From Bacteroidales bacterium (GTDB lineage: Bacteria; Bacteroidota; Bacteroidia; Bacteroidales; Paludibacteraceae): 46,028 nucleotides of DNA. Below are positions 27,463 through 35,609 of this stretch, one piece after another (positions within the stretch are counted from its first letter, which is position 1; every line of letters starts with the position of its first letter). A program made the translations under genes and the position numbers. The notes below the pieces were generated by a model. The model was given only the letters and a program-made list of their open reading frames with translations. It did no database searches and was not told the DNA's origin. Location of the stretch: the NCBI GenBank assembly GCA_022784645.1, contig JALFZG010000029.1:1-46028 (forward strand), given 5' to 3'.

Positions 27463-27591
27463 GTAGACACCCTTACTCTAAAATGTGTAACGCACGCTTT
27501 GCTCGCTGTTTGTAACGTTTGTAACGCTTTGACGTGTATGTGTAGGGTATTGCGTTTTTTGGCGTAACGTAACGCGATGTTACGCAAAAAA
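27463..27591. repeat. TGTAACG-rich repeat block with palindrome
   Basis: The block begins TAGACACCCTTACTC, continues AAAATGTGTAACGC and then TTTGTAACG / TTTGTAACGC / TTTGAC. The same words in the same order recur at 44964-45065 behind rpoC. At 27555-27591 a palindrome follows: TTTTTT, G, GCGTAAC pairs with GTTACGC, AAAAAA around a ten-base loop. No gene is supported here. Confidence 0.7.
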
Positions 27592-27612
27592 ATTAGTAGT
27601 CCAAACATTCAG

Positions 27613-27667
27613 CATCGTATTATCATCGTATTACCATCGCATTACCATCGCATTACCATCGTACACA
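27613..27667. repeat. 11-bp phased repeat array, five units
   Basis: Five 11-bp units run without gaps: catcgtattat, catcgtattac, catcgcattac, catcgcattac, catcgtacaca. CATCG is invariant. The next 11 bases (aatgctcgtgt) look like a decayed unit. It lies between the rplQ terminator and the promoter-like element at 27774. Confidence 0.85.
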
Positions 27668-27773
27668 AATGCTCGTGTAATACAAGAGATTTGCCTTGTA
27701 GGTGTTAACTGTTACCTCGTAACTCCCAAAATTTTTCGTTTTACAAGGCCTCTAAGAAAGGATTAAAAAGCAG

Positions 27774-27781
27774 TACCTTTG
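27774..27781 (+). promoter_or_regulatory. promoter-like element TACCTTTG in the GCAGTAnnTTTGCAC context
   Basis: TACCTTTG is embedded in AAAAAGCAGTACCTTTGCACTCGC, written here in parts as AAAAAGCAGTA and CCTTTGCACTCGC, closely matching the promoters at 31625 and 45952. The upstream TTTG is missing at the expected place. It would give the serine hydrolase gene at 28057 a long leader of about 270 nt, or start an untranslated RNA. Confidence 0.55.
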
Positions 27782-27835
27782 CACTCGCATTCGTCAGCGA
27801 TGGATGCACTAACGCGATGAGGAGCGATGAGGACT

Positions 27836-27890
27836 CATTGAGGAGGCATTGAGGAGACATTGAGGACTCATTGAGGAGGCATCGGGCTCT
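27836..27890 (+). repeat. 11-bp phased repeat array in leader, five units
   Basis: Units are cattgaggagg, cattgaggaga, cattgaggact, cattgaggagg and catcgggctct, with two diverged ones (cgatgaggag, cgatgaggact) in front. The anchor CATYG and the 11-bp period are those of the other arrays, but the tail is GAGGAG, so the RNA would carry a Shine-Dalgarno-like word every 11 bases. It lies inside the presumed leader of the downstream gene. Between 27891 and 28056 I see only short hairpins: AAAGCCA/TGGCTTT at 27955-27976 and TGTCTA/TAGACA at 27996-28015. Confidence 0.8.
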
Positions 27891-28056
27891 ATTGGAAAGT
27901 ACAAAGCATCGCTATAATAGTACCCATTTGAATTTTAATCCGTTTACTCGCAAAAAAGCCACAACTAACTGGCTTTCAATAATTTCAAAGAACAATGTCT
28001 AATTTTTAGTAGACAGCAATGACTGTAATTATATTATAACCCCAAGTCCAATTATT

Positions 28057-29277
28057 ATGAAGCACTTTTTTTCTTCATTCCTTTTGTGTGTATGTTGCGT
28101 TACATTGATGGCTCAGCAGTATGCTGCTAATGTAGATTCACTTATTCGTACTGCTGTATCGGAATCCAAGATTCCAGGTGCCGTTGTTTGTATAGTAGAA
28201 AACGATCATATTGCTTATATGCAAGCGTATGGGAATCGACAGGTGTTTCCTGATACGCTGCCTATGACTGTTCTTACGCAATTTGATTTGGCATCGCTGA
28301 GTAAATGTGTAGGTACGGGAATGGCAATGATGACCTTAATTGAAAAGGGGTTGGTGGATTTGAATGATCCCATTACCAAATTTTTGCCCAATTATCAGCC
28401 CTATGTGTATGCTGATGGAACCATGGATAGAGAGCAGAAAATTGTAGATTTCCTTACTCATACTTCAGGAATGCCAGCTTATGCTTCATATACGGAGTTG
28501 CTTAAGGATGAGCCTTCAGCTTCTCTTGCTCGAAGAAAGGAGTTGCTGCTGATGCATATGGGAAATGTAAAGAGGCAGGCTCCCGCAGGGACTGACTTCT
28601 GCTATTCATGCCTTAATTTCATAACTTTACAGTACGTGATAGAGAAACTTACGGGTCTTCCTCTCAATGAATATGTGGAAAAGGAAGTTTTCCGTAAACT
28701 TGGAATGTCAAATACGTGCTATTATCCCATCGGCTCTAAGCCTATTAAGGGAATGATTGTAGCACCAACAGAAAAAATTTCGAATGCACAAGGCACTATC
28801 CCTTCCATTTTGTTGTTGAACAATGATGCTAAGCGATGGGGTAATCAAAATGTATGCTATGAAGCAATTGTACACGATCCGCTGGCAAGAGAGATAAATG
28901 CAGGTGTAAGCGGCAACGCAAGTGTATTTTCTACTGCAGAAGATTTGGCCAAAATGGCAGTTTGGATGTTTCATCCTCAGAAAAAAGGCCCATTTAGTGC
29001 TGCTACTCTTCAGTTGATGCTTACCGTTCCTGAAGGTTATGAGTCCTTTGGACGCGTACTTGCTTGGGACCAATCGTCAGATTATTCTGGATGCAAAGGG
29101 CATGAGACATCGAATTCGGTTGCATGCCATACCGGCTATACGGGTACGAGTATGGTTATCGATATGGAAAAAAAGGTTGCTGTGATCCTGTTAACCAATC
29201 GTGCTCATCCCGATGATAAGGGTGGAGTAGGAGCGCTGAGAAAAGCAGTTGCGGATGCCGTTTTCTCAAAATTCTGA
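28057..29277 (+). CDS. secreted serine hydrolase, beta-lactamase class C / esterase-like
   Basis: A 406-residue protein with an N-terminal signal peptide (basic start, then FLLCVCCVTLMA, cleavage probably before QQYA). The penicillin-binding fold motifs are S-x-x-K as SLSK (Ser80, Lys83), a Tyr motif YSC where Y-x-N is usual, and the third motif HTG in CHTGYTGTSM. The set fits the Beta-lactamase (PF00144-type) family, which includes AmpC enzymes, D-peptidases and esterases; the Cys in the second motif and the Bacteroidetes context make an esterase or peptidase more likely than an antibiotic resistance enzyme. Expected in the periplasm. It stands between the repeat-rich leader and the kinase operon promoter. 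Confidence 0.85.
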   Translation: MKHFFSSFLLCVCCVTLMAQQYAANVDSLIRTAVSESKIPGAVVCIVENDHIAYMQAYGNRQVFPDTLPMTVLTQFDLASLSKCVGTGMAMMTLIEKGLVDLNDPITKFLPNYQPYVYADGTMDREQKIVDFLTHTSGMPAYASYTELLKDEPSASLARRKELLLMHMGNVKRQAPAGTDFCYSCLNFITLQYVIEKLTGLPLNEYVEKEVFRKLGMSNTCYYPIGSKPIKGMIVAPTEKISNAQGTIPSILLLNNDAKRWGNQNVCYEAIVHDPLAREINAGVSGNASVFSTAEDLAKMAVWMFHPQKKGPFSAATLQLMLTVPEGYESFGRVLAWDQSSDYSGCKGHETSNSVACHTGYTGTSMVIDMEKKVAVILLTNRAHPDDKGGVGALRKAVADAVFSKF

Positions 29278-29292
29278 AAAATACAACAATTT

Positions 29293-29324
29293 TTTGGATA
29301 TATCAAAATATTTTCGTATCTTTG
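29293..29324 (+). promoter_or_regulatory. promoter of the deoxynucleoside kinase genes, TTTG-N20-TATCTTTG
   Basis: TTTG at 29293-29296 and TATCTTTG at 29317-29324 are 20 bases apart and followed by CA. The leader before the GTG start at 29350 would be short, about 20 nt. Confidence 0.82.
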
Positions 29325-29349
29325 CATCCGATTATAAAATATTCGTGTT

Positions 29350-29964
29350 GTGCACATAGCTGTTTCTGGAAATATTGGCGCAGGAAAAACGACTCTAACG
29401 CAAATGCTCTCTAAACATTATGGTTGGGAGATGCGCTTGGAGCCCGTTGTCGTTAACCCCTATTTGGAGGATTACTACAAGGATATTAAGCGATGGTCGT
29501 TTGCTTTGGAGGTATATTTCCTTAAGGAGCGTTTTCGCGATGTTTTAGATATTGCACATACGAATAAAACCATCATTCAGGATCGCTCGATTTTTGAAGG
29601 TGTGTATGTATTTGTAGAGAATAATTATCGTCAAGGGAATTTATCAGAAACCGACTTCCATACGTATATGGAGTTGTTTGAATTGATGACGGATATTACC
29701 AAGTTCCCTGATTTGATGATTTATCTCAGAAAGTCTGTTCCCGAATTAGTCCGGCAGATTCAAAAACGAGGCAGGGATTATGAGCAAACCATGCAGTTGG
29801 ATTATTTGGAAGGGTTAAACAATCGTTACGAGGATTTCATATTTAATAAATATAAAGGTGAGGTGCTGGTAATAGAAAGTGATGGGATGGATTTTGAACA
29901 TAATCCTGATGATTTCCGGAAGATTGTAGATAAAATAGATGCGCGTCTTTTCGGGTTGTTTTAA
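29350..29964 (+). CDS. deoxynucleoside kinase (first of a tandem pair)
   Basis: A 204-residue kinase of the dNK (dCK/dGK) family that phosphorylates deoxynucleosides for salvage. It has the P-loop GNIGAGKTT at residues 7-15, the QDRSIFEG segment (DRS equivalent of ERS), and a lid with IQKRGRDYEQ. It starts with GTG, the only codon that fits the conserved N-terminus (HIAVSGNIGAGK) just after the promoter. The next gene is a paralogue along its whole length, 30 bp away. Substrate cannot be told from sequence alone. Confidence 0.92.
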   Translation: MHIAVSGNIGAGKTTLTQMLSKHYGWEMRLEPVVVNPYLEDYYKDIKRWSFALEVYFLKERFRDVLDIAHTNKTIIQDRSIFEGVYVFVENNYRQGNLSETDFHTYMELFELMTDITKFPDLMIYLRKSVPELVRQIQKRGRDYEQTMQLDYLEGLNNRYEDFIFNKYKGEVLVIESDGMDFEHNPDDFRKIVDKIDARLFGLF

Positions 29965-29994
29965 TAATAATGATTTCTACATAATATCACTCAT

Positions 29995-30645
29995 ATGCAT
30001 ATAGCAATAGCAGGTAATATTGGTGCGGGTAAGACCACTCTTACGAATTTGTTAGCTAAACATTATGGTTGGACTCCAAAATTTGAGCCTGTGGATTTTA
30101 ATCCGTATATGGAAGATTTTTACAAAGATATGTCTCGATGGTCATTCAATGTACAAATCTGTTTTTTGAACAAGCGTTTTAAAGATGTAGTGGAGATTGG
30201 GCGCTCATCTGGTACGATTATTCAGGATCGTACCATATATGAAGATGCTCGCATTTTTGCACCCAATCTGCATGAGCAGGGACATATGTCTGACCGCGAT
30301 TTTACTACGTATTGCGATTTGTTTGACTTGATGATGTCGCTTGTGAAGTATCCGGATTTGCTGATTTATCTGCGTTCTTCGATACCGAATCTTGTAGCGC
30401 AGATTCAGAAACGCGGCCGTGGATACGAAGCTGGCATTCGTTTGGATTATCTGCAGGGCCTGAACGAAAAATATGAGAAATGGATTTCTGAATACAAAGG
30501 GAAAGTGCTTATTATTGATAAAGACCACATCGATTTTCAAGATAATCCTGAGGATTTCCAGAAAATCGTAAATCTGATAGATGCGGAACTCTATGGTTTG
30601 TTCCCGTTTGAAGCAAACGAAGGGGTTGGAAAAGAAATTCTATGA
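29995..30645 (+). CDS. deoxynucleoside kinase (second of a tandem pair)
   Basis: A 216-residue paralogue of the preceding gene with P-loop GNIGAGKTT, QDRTIYEDARIF in place of QDRSIFEGVYVF, and IQKRGRGYEAG in the lid. The Ser-to-Thr change after DR and the nearby differences suggest a different base preference. Tandem dAK/dGK-type kinases in lactobacilli form heterodimers, which is a possible parallel. Its stop overlaps the recombinase start as ATGA. Confidence 0.92.
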   Translation: MHIAIAGNIGAGKTTLTNLLAKHYGWTPKFEPVDFNPYMEDFYKDMSRWSFNVQICFLNKRFKDVVEIGRSSGTIIQDRTIYEDARIFAPNLHEQGHMSDRDFTTYCDLFDLMMSLVKYPDLLIYLRSSIPNLVAQIQKRGRGYEAGIRLDYLQGLNEKYEKWISEYKGKVLIIDKDHIDFQDNPEDFQKIVNLIDAELYGLFPFEANEGVGKEIL

Positions 30646-31553
30646 TTGATAAATTCTTGGAGTATATCCGAATAGAGCGTCGTTATTCTGACTATACGCT
30701 GAAGGCTTATGAGCAGGACTTGAGTGAGTTCTGCTCATTTCTACATGTTGCCCCAGATGCTTTTGATGCGTCGTTGGCTACGCAAGATGATGTCAGACTC
30801 TGGATGGTAGAGATGCTCGATAATGGCTTAACCCCGAGAACGGTTAAGCGCAAACTATCGGCTCTTCGATCATATTATAAATATCTACTTCGCATCGGAC
30901 TTGCAGAAAAGGACATAACCAGAGCAGTCATAGCTCCCAAAATGGATAAACCCTTGCCCGTGTTCTTCAAGGATTCGGATATGAAGAAAGTAGAAGAAAC
31001 GATGCGCTATGCTGATGACTTTGAATCGATTCGGGATAATTTGGTGATTGAGATGCTCTATCAAACAGGCATGCGTCGAGCGGAAATTCTGCGATTACGA
31101 GATGGCGATCTTGACTTACATCAATGTCAGGTCCGGATATTTGGTAAACGCAGAAAAGAACGAATTGTTCCCTTTGGTGAGAATTTAAAATTATTGATTT
31201 CTGATTATATCTCCTTACGAAATGAAAAATTTGGACTTCTCCTGAATGCGGACCAACCCTTTTTCTTGAATAATAAAGGACTTCCTTTATCTCATGAAAA
31301 TATATATACGCTCGTAACAAGGCGAATGGGGGAGGTTGCCAAGCAGAAGCGTTCACCGCATGTATTACGGCATACCTTTGCTACTACGATGCTCAATAAT
31401 GGTGCGGATATCAACACCATCAAGACGCTTATGGGGCATGCTTCGCTTTCGGCAACACAAGTATATACACATACAACTTTTCAGCAACTTAATGAAGCCT
31501 ATAAAAAAGCACATCCACGTGCTATAAATGGTAAAAATAGCCTCAAAAAATAG
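30642..31553 (+). CDS. tyrosine recombinase XerC/XerD
   Basis: A 303-residue site-specific recombinase with an N-terminal SAM-like domain (FLEYIRIERRYSDYTLKAYEQD-type) and a catalytic domain containing Arg in YQTGMRRAEI, the HVLRHTFAT box, GHASLSATQ and the nucleophile Tyr in VYTH. Size and the N-terminal domain fit the chromosomal XerC/D pair that resolves dimers at dif, rather than an integrase. It is coupled to the kinase gene by an ATGA overlap. No dif-like site was recognised nearby. An A-rich/T-rich weak stem (AAAAAG/CTTTTT at 31564-31578) follows. Confidence 0.92.
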   Translation: MIDKFLEYIRIERRYSDYTLKAYEQDLSEFCSFLHVAPDAFDASLATQDDVRLWMVEMLDNGLTPRTVKRKLSALRSYYKYLLRIGLAEKDITRAVIAPKMDKPLPVFFKDSDMKKVEETMRYADDFESIRDNLVIEMLYQTGMRRAEILRLRDGDLDLHQCQVRIFGKRRKERIVPFGENLKLLISDYISLRNEKFGLLLNADQPFFLNNKGLPLSHENIYTLVTRRMGEVAKQKRSPHVLRHTFATTMLNNGADINTIKTLMGHASLSATQVYTHTTFQQLNEAYKKAHPRAINGKNSLKK

Positions 31554-31600
31554 AGTTTATGATAAAAAGTAGCTTTTTTTTGATTTTTTTTGCTCAAATA

Positions 31601-31632
31601 TTTGGTCAATTCAAAAAAAAGCAGTACTTTTG
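31601..31632 (+). promoter_or_regulatory. strong stable-RNA promoter of the tRNA-tuf-rpo cluster
   Basis: TTTG at 31601-31604 and TACTTTTG at 31625-31632 are 20 bases apart. The surrounding 45 bases are nearly identical to those of the promoter at 45928-45959, including the word TTTGGTCAATTCA and the core GCAGTA..TTTGCAC. Confidence 0.85.
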
Positions 31633-31694
31633 CACCGCTTTTCCGCTTACGGAGTAGCTCGGCAGGACTGACGAGTCCTGAGAGAACAAGCAAT

Positions 31695-31767
31695 GCCTCT
31701 TTAGCTCAGCTGGTAGAGCACGTGATTTGTAATCTCGAGGTCGTTGGTTCGAGTCCGACAAGAGGCT
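31695..31767 (+). tRNA. tRNA-Thr (anticodon TGT)
   Basis: Acceptor GCCTCTT pairs with AAGAGGC; D arm GCTC/GAGC; anticodon loop TTTGTAA; T arm GTTGG-TTCGAGT-CCGAC. CCA is encoded at 31768-31770. The anticodon stem CGTGA/TCTCG has a T-T opposition at its middle pair. Confidence 0.95.
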
Positions 31768-31785
31768 CCAAGAAGTGAAGCAATT

Positions 31786-31867
31786 GGGTAGTTTCCAGAG
31801 TGGCCAAATGGGGCAGACTGTAAATCTGCTGCGACTCGCTTCGGTGGTTCGAATCCATCACTACCCA
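31786..31867 (+). tRNA. tRNA-Tyr (anticodon GTA)
   Basis: Acceptor GGGTAGT pairs with ACTACCC; anticodon stem GCAGA/TCTGC with loop CTGTAAA; long variable arm; T arm GGTGG-TTCGAAT-CCATC. Class II tRNA with no encoded CCA. A 7-bp stem, TGAGAGA/TCTCTCA (31873-31889), lies between it and the next tRNA and may guide processing. Confidence 0.95.
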
Positions 31868-31893
31868 CCCATTGAGAGAGGATCTCTCAGCTC

Positions 31894-31966
31894 GCGGAAA
31901 TAGCTCAGTCGATAGAGCACTAGCCTTCCAAGCTGGGGGTCGCGGGTTTGAGCCCCGTTTTCCGCT
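31894..31966 (+). tRNA. tRNA-Gly (anticodon TCC)
   Basis: Acceptor GCGGAAA pairs with TTTCCGC; anticodon stem CTAGC/GCTGG with loop CTTCCAA; T arm GCGGG-TTTGAGC-CCCGT. No encoded CCA. Confidence 0.95.
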
Positions 31967-31992
31967 CACATAATAGTGCACTGCACTTTGTT

Positions 31993-32064
<72 letters not shown>

Positions 32065-32177
32065 CGATTTTTTTTATTTTTTAGCAAAAAGGGAGGGGGT
32101 ATTGCGCCCGCACTTTTCGCTTTTTGTTGTAAGATATAAAGTTTTATAATTATAAACAACTCAATTATTTTTGAATT

Positions 32178-33362
32178 ATGGCAAAAGAGAAATTCGACCG
32201 CTCGAAACCGCACGTAAACATCGGTACTATCGGTCACGTTGATCACGGCAAAACTACTTTGACCGCTGCTATCACCACCGTACTCGCAAAGAAGGGTCTT
32301 TCTGAGCTCCGTTCTTTCGATTCGATTGATAATGCTCCCGAAGAGAAGGAGCGTGGTATTACCATTAACACTGCTCACGTAGAGTATCAGACTGCAACCC
32401 GCCACTACGCACACGTTGATTGCCCGGGCCACGCTGACTACGTAAAGAACATGGTTACTGGTGCTGCGCAGATGGACGGCGCTATCATCGTAGTTGCTGC
32501 TACTGATGGTCCGATGCCTCAGACTCGTGAGCACATCCTCCTCGCTCGTCAGGTGAACGTACCGCGCCTCGTTGTTTTCATGAACAAGTGTGATATGGTT
32601 GATGATCCTGAGATGCTTGACCTCGTTGAGATGGAAATGCGCGAACTCCTTGCTTTCTATGAGTTCGATGCTGATAATACTCCGTTCATCCGTGGCTCTG
32701 CTCTTGGTGCTCTCAATGGTGTACCTGAATGGGAAGAGAAGGTAATGGAACTTATGGATGCAGTTGATAATTGGATTCAGCTTCCTCCGCGTGCTATTGA
32801 CAAGCCGTTCCTTATGCCGGTTGAGGACGTCTTCTCTATTACTGGTCGTGGTACCGTTGCTACTGGTCGTATCGAGACTGGTGTCGTCAAGGTAGGTGAC
32901 GAAGTTCAGATCCTCGGTCTTGGTGAAGATAAGAAGTCGGTTGTTACTGGTGTTGAGATGTTCCGTAAGCTCCTCGATCAGGGTGAGGCTGGCGATAACG
33001 TAGGTCTTCTCCTCCGTGGTATTGATAAGGACGAAGTTCGTCGTGGTATGGTTATCACCCACCCGGGTGTTATTAAGCCTTACAGCGAGTTCAAGGCTTC
33101 TGTTTATATCTTGAAGAAAGAAGAAGGTGGCCGTCACACTCCGTTCCACAACCACTATCGTCCTCAGTTCTACATCCGTACGATGGACGTTACTGGTGAG
33201 ATCACTCTTCCGGAAGGCACTGAGATGGTAATGCCGGGCGATAACCTCGAAATCACTGTTAAGCTCATCTATCCGGTAGCTTGCAACGAGGGTCTTCGTT
33301 TCGCTATCCGCGAAGGTGGCCGTACCGTAGGTTCTGGTCAGATCACCAAGCTTATCGACTAA
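32178..33362 (+). CDS. tuf: elongation factor Tu
   Basis: A 394-residue GTPase that delivers aminoacyl-tRNA to the ribosome. G1 is GHVDHGKTT (residues 19-27), the switch region has [14 protein letters not shown]3 is DCPGHADY and G4 is NKCD; domains II and III are complete. It is embedded between tRNA genes, as is common for this locus. Confidence 0.98.
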   Translation: MAKEKFDRSKPHVNIGTIGHVDHGKTTLTAAITTVLAKKGLSELRSFDSIDNAPEEKERGITINTAHVEYQTATRHYAHVDCPGHADYVKNMVTGAAQMDGAIIVVAATDGPMPQTREHILLARQVNVPRLVVFMNKCDMVDDPEMLDLVEMEMRELLAFYEFDADNTPFIRGSALGALNGVPEWEEKVMELMDAVDNWIQLPPRAIDKPFLMPVEDVFSITGRGTVATGRIETGVVKVGDEVQILGLGEDKKSVVTGVEMFRKLLDQGEAGDNVGLLLRGIDKDEVRRGMVITHPGVIKPYSEFKASVYILKKEEGGRHTPFHNHYRPQFYIRTMDVTGEITLPEGTEMVMPGDNLEITVKLIYPVACNEGLRFAIREGGRTVGSGQITKLID

Positions 33363-33384
33363 TACTCGAAAAGAATACTCAAAT

Positions 33385-33407
33385 CTGGGCAGGTTTTGCC
33401 TGCCCAG
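33385..33407 (+). promoter_or_regulatory. stem-loop between tuf and tRNA-Trp
   Basis: CTGGGCAGG (33385-33393) and CCTGCCCAG (33399-33407) form a perfect 9-bp stem with a TTTTG loop, four bases before tRNA-Trp. Without a T-run after it, it is more likely a protective 3' end of the tuf mRNA after tRNA processing than a terminator. Confidence 0.6.
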
Positions 33408-33411
33408 TCAT

Positions 33412-33484
33412 ACGGAAATAGCTCAGTTGGTAGAGCACTGGTCTCCAAAACCAGGTGTCGGGAGTTCGAGCCTCTCTTTCCGTG
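33412..33484 (+). tRNA. tRNA-Trp (anticodon CCA)
   Basis: Acceptor ACGGAAA pairs with TTTCCGT; D arm GCTC/GAGC; anticodon stem CTGGT/ACCAG with loop CTCCAAA; T arm GGGAG-TTCGAGC-CTCTC; discriminator G. It precedes secE, the conserved bacterial order. Confidence 0.96.
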
Positions 33485-33599
33485 CAAGAATTTAGTATTA
33501 ATTTACCGTTCGCATCTGAATTGCTTCAATCATTAGGGTGGATAATTACGCCTTGTTGGTTGGGGTAATTTTTGGCGAATAACAGATATCTACAAGATT

Positions 33600-33788
33600 A
33601 TGAAGATAGTTGAAAACCTCAAAGCTTCTTATAATGAGCTTGTTCATAAGACCAGCTGGCCGACCACTAAAGAGTTGGCTAACAGTTCGGTGCTCGTATT
33701 GATTGCTTCCCTTGTACTTGCACTGGTTGTATGGGTTATGGATTTATGCTTTGAGTGGCTTATGACACTTATCTACGGATTGTTCTAA
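33600..33788 (+). CDS. secE: preprotein translocase subunit SecE
   Basis: A 62-residue single-span SecE (MKIVENLKASYNELVHKTSW) with the conserved amphipathic helix ending SWPTTKELANSS, then one membrane segment. It clamps SecY at the membrane. It lies between tRNA-Trp and nusG. Confidence 0.95.
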   Translation: MKIVENLKASYNELVHKTSWPTTKELANSSVLVLIASLVLALVVWVMDLCFEWLMTLIYGLF

Positions 33789-33799
33789 TCGCAGGAATC

Positions 33800-34345
33800 A
33801 TGACAGAGAAAGACTACAAGTGGTATGTACTGAAGTCCATCAGCGGAAAGGAGCAGAAAGTCAAAGAGTATATCGAGACGGCCTGTAAAACTGCTGATTT
33901 AGATCAGTACGTTTCTCAGGTACTGATTCCTACGGAAAAGGTTGTTTCTCTCCGTAATGGAAAGAAAGTTACCAAGGATCGTGTTCTGTTGCCAGGTTAT
34001 GTACTCGTTGAGTGCAACCTGACGGATGAATGTTATCCTCGTCTTCGCAACGTGCCAAACGTTCTTGGATTTTTGAGTAACACTCGTGATCAAAAACCCT
34101 CTCCTGTTCGTCAAGATGAAATCAATAAGCTCTTCGGTATGGATGAGCCTGTTGCAGAAGAATCTATGATTGAGGAGAACTACTTGGTAGGTGAGAAGGT
34201 GAAAGTCACCGATGGTCCTTTCGCAGGATTCAATGGTGTTATCGAGGAAGTTGCTTCAGATAAGAAGAAGCTTAAGGTTATTGTTACCATCTTCGATCGT
34301 CAGACTCCTTTGGAGCTGTCGTTCGGTCAGGTAGAGAAGGAGTAG
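33800..34345 (+). CDS. nusG: transcription termination/antitermination factor NusG
   Basis: A 181-residue protein with the NGN domain (KWYVLKSISGKEQKVKEYIE, then LLPGYVLVECNL) and a C-terminal KOW motif (VGEKVKVTDGPFAGFNGVIEEV). The start at 33800 (MTEKDYKWYVL) is preferred to an in-frame ATG inside secE. It couples RNA polymerase to the ribosome or Rho. Confidence 0.96.
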   Translation: MTEKDYKWYVLKSISGKEQKVKEYIETACKTADLDQYVSQVLIPTEKVVSLRNGKKVTKDRVLLPGYVLVECNLTDECYPRLRNVPNVLGFLSNTRDQKPSPVRQDEINKLFGMDEPVAEESMIEENYLVGEKVKVTDGPFAGFNGVIEEVASDKKKLKVIVTIFDRQTPLELSFGQVEKE

Positions 34346-34420
34346 GAGACATTGTTACGGGTCGTTGTACTACTCGGTAGTTTTTTATTAACTATTAAAA
34401 ACAAGTAAAATTTAACTATT

Positions 34421-34843
34421 ATGGCTAAAGAGATTGCTGGCTTTATTAAGTTACAGATCAAAGGTGGTGCCGCAAATCCATCACCTCCAGTAGGACCTGC
34501 TCTTGGTTCTAAGGGTATTAACATTATGGAGTTTTGCAAACAATTCAATGCCAGAACCCAAGAAAAGGCAGGTAAGGTTCTTCCTGTTGTTATTACGTAT
34601 TACACTGACAAAACTTTCGACTTTGTTGTAAAAACTCCTCCTGTAGCTATTCAGCTGCTTGAGGCAGCTAAGGCTAAGTCCGGCTCTGCCGAACCTAACC
34701 GCAAGAAAGTTGCTGAAGTTACTATGGATCAAGTACGTGCTATCGCAGAGGATAAAATGCCTGACCTCAACTGCTTCGAAGTAGAGAGCGCCATAAAAAT
34801 GGTAGCTGGTACTGCACGCTCGATGGGTATTACCGTTAAATAA
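34421..34843 (+). CDS. rplK: 50S ribosomal protein L11
   Basis: A 140-residue stalk-base protein with [20 protein letters not shown] and C-terminal rRNA-binding domain ending [12 protein letters not shown] weak 5-bp stem with a T-run (34369-34386) precedes it and may attenuate read-through from nusG. Confidence 0.97.
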   Translation: MAKEIAGFIKLQIKGGAANPSPPVGPALGSKGINIMEFCKQFNARTQEKAGKVLPVVITYYTDKTFDFVVKTPPVAIQLLEAAKAKSGSAEPNRKKVAEVTMDQVRAIAEDKMPDLNCFEVESAIKMVAGTARSMGITVK

Positions 34844-34860
34844 TTAACTTCAATTAGAGT

Positions 34861-35553
34861 ATGAGTAAACTGACAAAAAATCAAAAGTTGGCTGCCGCTA
34901 AGATTGAAGAAGGTAAAGCCTATACGGTAGCTGAAGCAGCTGCCCTCGTAAAAGAAATTACTACCACTAAGTTTGATGCGTCGGTAGATATCGACGTTCG
35001 TTTGGGTGTTGATCCTCGTAAGGCAAACCAGATGGTTCGCGGCGTAGTGTCACTTCCTAACGGTACCGGTAAGGTAGTAAGGGTTCTTGCACTGTGTACT
35101 CCTGACCAGGAAGCAGCTGCTAAAGAAGCAGGTGCTGACTATGTGGGTCTGGATGAGTATATCGAAAAGATTAAAGGCGGTTGGACCGATGTTGATGTTA
35201 TCATCACCATGCCCGCTATTATGGGTAAGATCGGTGCTCTCGGCCGTGTTCTTGGTCCTCGTGGTCTTATGCCTAACCCCAAGAGCGGTACGGTAACCAT
35301 GGATGTTGCTAAGGCTGTTCGTGAGGTAAAGCAGGGTAAGATTGATTTCAAGGTTGACAAATTCGGTATCGTACACACTTCTATTGGTAAGGTATCTTTT
35401 ACTGCTGAGCAGATTACTGAGAACGCGCTGGAGTTCATCCATACGCTCATCAAGCTCAAGCCGGCTGTGTCAAAGGGTACTTATGTAAAGAGCATTTATC
35501 TTTCCAGCACAATGAGTCAGGGTATTAAGGTTGATCCGAAATCGGCTGAATAA
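34861..35553 (+). CDS. rplA: 50S ribosomal protein L1
   Basis: A 230-residue L1-stalk protein; [20 protein letters not shown] and [16 protein letters not shown] are diagnostic. In E. coli L1 represses translation of the L11-L1 mRNA; a matching site was not identified. Confidence 0.97.
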   Translation: MSKLTKNQKLAAAKIEEGKAYTVAEAAALVKEITTTKFDASVDIDVRLGVDPRKANQMVRGVVSLPNGTGKVVRVLALCTPDQEAAAKEAGADYVGLDEYIEKIKGGWTDVDVIITMPAIMGKIGALGRVLGPRGLMPNPKSGTVTMDVAKAVREVKQGKIDFKVDKFGIVHTSIGKVSFTAEQITENALEFIHTLIKLKPAVSKGTYVKSIYLSSTMSQGIKVDPKSAE

Positions 35554-35609
35554 TCGGCTCTGATCATCTTTTTATCCCAAATTGTAAAATCATTTAAAGA
35601 AATTTCGAA

